Source: Stieleria magnilauensis (lineage in GTDB: Bacteria > Planctomycetota > Planctomycetia > Pirellulales > Pirellulaceae). From it: a DNA stretch of 64,000 bases. Location: contig CP036432.1 of assembly GCA_007753675.1 (NCBI GenBank), positions 3,570,394 to 3,634,393 on the forward strand, read 5' to 3'. This document shows, piece after piece, positions 62,746-64,000 of this stretch. Each line of letters starts with the position of its first letter. The first letter of the stretch is position 1. Under the pieces are notes generated by a model. It did not search any database, had not been told where the DNA came from, and saw only the letters and a list, made by a program, of their open reading frames with translations. Both the position numbers and the translations under genes were made by a program.

Positions 62746-63666
62746 ATGAACACCATACGATCCATTGCCTTCCTTTTGACACTGACCACAACGACGAGCG
62801 TTTTCGCTCGCGAATGGTCCGACAAAACAGGGCAATACCAAGTTAACGCCGACCTGATCGGTTACAGCGACACGACCGTTGTCCTGAAACGGAAGCCCGA
62901 TGACTTGGTCGCCGTTCCGATCGAGCAATTGTCAGACTCGGACCGCAAGTACCTCGAAACCCAAACGAAGGACACGATCGCCGGTGGTGGCAGCGGCATT
63001 CAAGTCTGGGAATTGAAGTCCGGCCTGAAACTCCCCGGGCGAATCATCGGCTTTGACAAGCACGGCGTCACCATTCAGCGTAGGCTAGGGAAGGTCTACG
63101 TCAACAACCAACGCTTCGATAAGATGCCTGGCGTCTACCGCGCCATCATCCCGAAGCTGGTCGAGCAATTCACTTCCGAAGAAATTGACGGCGAAAAGGG
63201 ACTCGAGGACTGGGCGCGCGAACAGCGAGGCAAACCACGCACGTTTGAGTGTGCCGGAGTGATGATCGAACTAGAGGACAGCAATCTGTACTGCGTCCCG
63301 TTCTTCCTCTTCACCGACGAAGTCTTCACGATGCTCAAGCCGGGCTGGGAACGCTGGCTGGCCGCCAAGGAAGACTATGACGAAAAGGAGAAAGAGTCGT
63401 TCCTTCTCCAAGCACAATCACGTGCTTACGAGCAACAGCAAATGCGAGCGAGGCAGATTCAGCAATTGCAGTTAAATCTACAAGCCTACGACGCCGGTCT
63501 CTTCGATCTGTGGGAGGTCACGATGTATCCGCAAGCGGGCGGATACGGAATTCCACTGAGCGTCGTAGTCCCAGCAACCGACAGCCAGCAAGCCGCCGCA
63601 GTCGCCCATCAGCAAAACCCCTCGTACGTCGTCGGCCCCATGCGAATCGTCAGACGTCGAAACTGA
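62746..63666 (+). CDS. Exported SHD1-domain protein
   Basis: A 306-residue protein. The signal peptide (MNTIRSIAFLLTLTTTTSVFA) is followed by an SHD1 (SLA1-homology) domain, about residues 23-75 (REWSDKTGQYQVNADLIGYSD, VPIEQLSDSDRKYLE), characteristic of planctomycete secreted proteins. A second similar strand pattern (VWELKSGLKLPGRIIGFD) follows, then a Gln-rich helix (about 225-245). Function is unknown. Confidence 0.82.
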   Translation: MNTIRSIAFLLTLTTTTSVFAREWSDKTGQYQVNADLIGYSDTTVVLKRKPDDLVAVPIEQLSDSDRKYLETQTKDTIAGGGSGIQVWELKSGLKLPGRIIGFDKHGVTIQRRLGKVYVNNQRFDKMPGVYRAIIPKLVEQFTSEEIDGEKGLEDWAREQRGKPRTFECAGVMIELEDSNLYCVPFFLFTDEVFTMLKPGWERWLAAKEDYDEKEKESFLLQAQSRAYEQQQMRARQIQQLQLNLQAYDAGLFDLWEVTMYPQAGGYGIPLSVVVPATDSQQAAAVAHQQNPSYVVGPMRIVRRRN

Positions 63667-63787
63667 AGTCAAAGCTTCTCTGTGCCCTTGCGATCAAAGT
63701 AGATTCAACCCGACTTCGAGGTCACGATCCTAATCACCAGTCAATCCTTTGTGAGCTTCACGATGCCAAGAACTGTCATTCCCGGTT

Positions 63788-64000
63788 TCAGCTTCCGCTC
63801 AGGCTGCCAGAGATCGACCCCCACTGTGGTCGTGCGTGAATCGTAATCACATGGTCATGAACGACTGCGGCGGCCGAATGCGCCTCGCGAATGAAACGCT
63901 GCCGCGCCGTACCGTTTGAAGCCAACATTGGCGAGAGGATCTTCACTGCGACGACGCGGCCGAGCGTCGTATCGACCGCCTTGAAATCCGTGCCCATGCC
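63788..64000 (-). pseudogene. Serine/threonine kinase N-lobe fragment, continues beyond window
   Basis: The frame is open to the window edge and stops at 63788. It has the end of the glycine-rich loop (GMGTDFKAVDTTLG), VAVKILSPML with the ATP-binding Lys, the C-helix FIREAHSAAAVVHDHVITIHA, then departs from kinase sequence and ends after 13 residues. No catalytic loop follows. Either the gene is truncated here or a frameshift occurs; only the fragment can be seen. Confidence 0.5.

Overview
The window looks like a chromosome segment of a planctomycete, most likely a Pirellulaceae (Rhodopirellula-type) bacterium. The evidence is an SHD1-domain secreted protein, a Ser/Thr-kinase N-lobe, zf-HC2 anti-sigma proteins with no sigma gene beside them, two-metal M24 and M81 hydrolases in a catabolic cluster, a Chlamydia/Bacteroidetes-style V-ATPase operon and many lineage-type hypothetical proteins. 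This assignment is inference from gene content; no rRNA or tRNA gene was seen.

Layout. (1) 1-10.4 kb is a metabolic cluster: end of an AstE/aspartoacylase-like gene, a threonine-synthase-like PLP enzyme, an amidohydrolase, a Gfo/Idh/MocA oxidoreductase, an SDR, an M24 peptidase, an RraA-like protein, an M81 (MlrC-like) protein and a DapA-like aldolase. It is interrupted by an array of exactly six 91-bp palindromic units, into whose fourth unit a 1275-bp IS3-family element has jumped (28-bp inverted repeats, 3-bp target duplication). (2) 10.4-18.3 kb is a mobile-DNA zone: two nearly identical IS110-type elements in opposite orientation, two copies of a ~105-bp palindromic repeat, an exported protein of unknown function, and an AraC regulator followed by an SDR. 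(3) 18.3-38 kb is a probable integrative island ending in a tyrosine recombinase. Its most striking content is a leftward operon encoding an XRE regulator, a Cas4/RecB-like PD-(D/E)XK nuclease with a probable Fe-S cluster, a 792-residue prokaryotic Argonaute with an apparently intact catalytic tetrad, a small helical protein and an HExxH/ExxxD metallopeptidase. Divergent from it is a rightward four-gene operon of membrane-anchored, partly paralogous proteins. Next come a DUF932 protein, a CxxC protein, a small protein with an SSB-like acidic tail, and a pair made of a membrane-anchored protein and a class-V-aminotransferase-like protein. (4) 38-46.5 kb is a heavy-metal resistance block: a metal-binding lipoprotein, a Cys-rich anti-sigma-like protein, a CusB-like adaptor with two metal-binding modules and a very long CusA-like pump. 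(5) 46.9-55 kb is a V-type ATPase operon in the permuted order B-D-I-K-E-DUF2764-like-A, translationally coupled to a SLOG+YHS protein; its K subunit carries residues matching the Na+ site of the Enterococcus hirae enzyme. (6) 55-64 kb is a stress/glycogen block: a second anti-sigma-like protein, a Cys-rich small exported protein, a BON protein, glucan phosphorylase, a CBM48 protein, a universal stress protein, a coiled-coil protein, a GlgX-like debranching enzyme, an SHD1 protein and a kinase fragment at the edge.

The best candidate for an undescribed system is the Argonaute operon (19,084-24,381) together with its divergent membrane operon (24,610-31,308). It combines a guide-directed nuclease, a Cas4-like nuclease and a predicted protease under one XRE regulator, with a near-palindromic operator candidate in the shared intergenic region.
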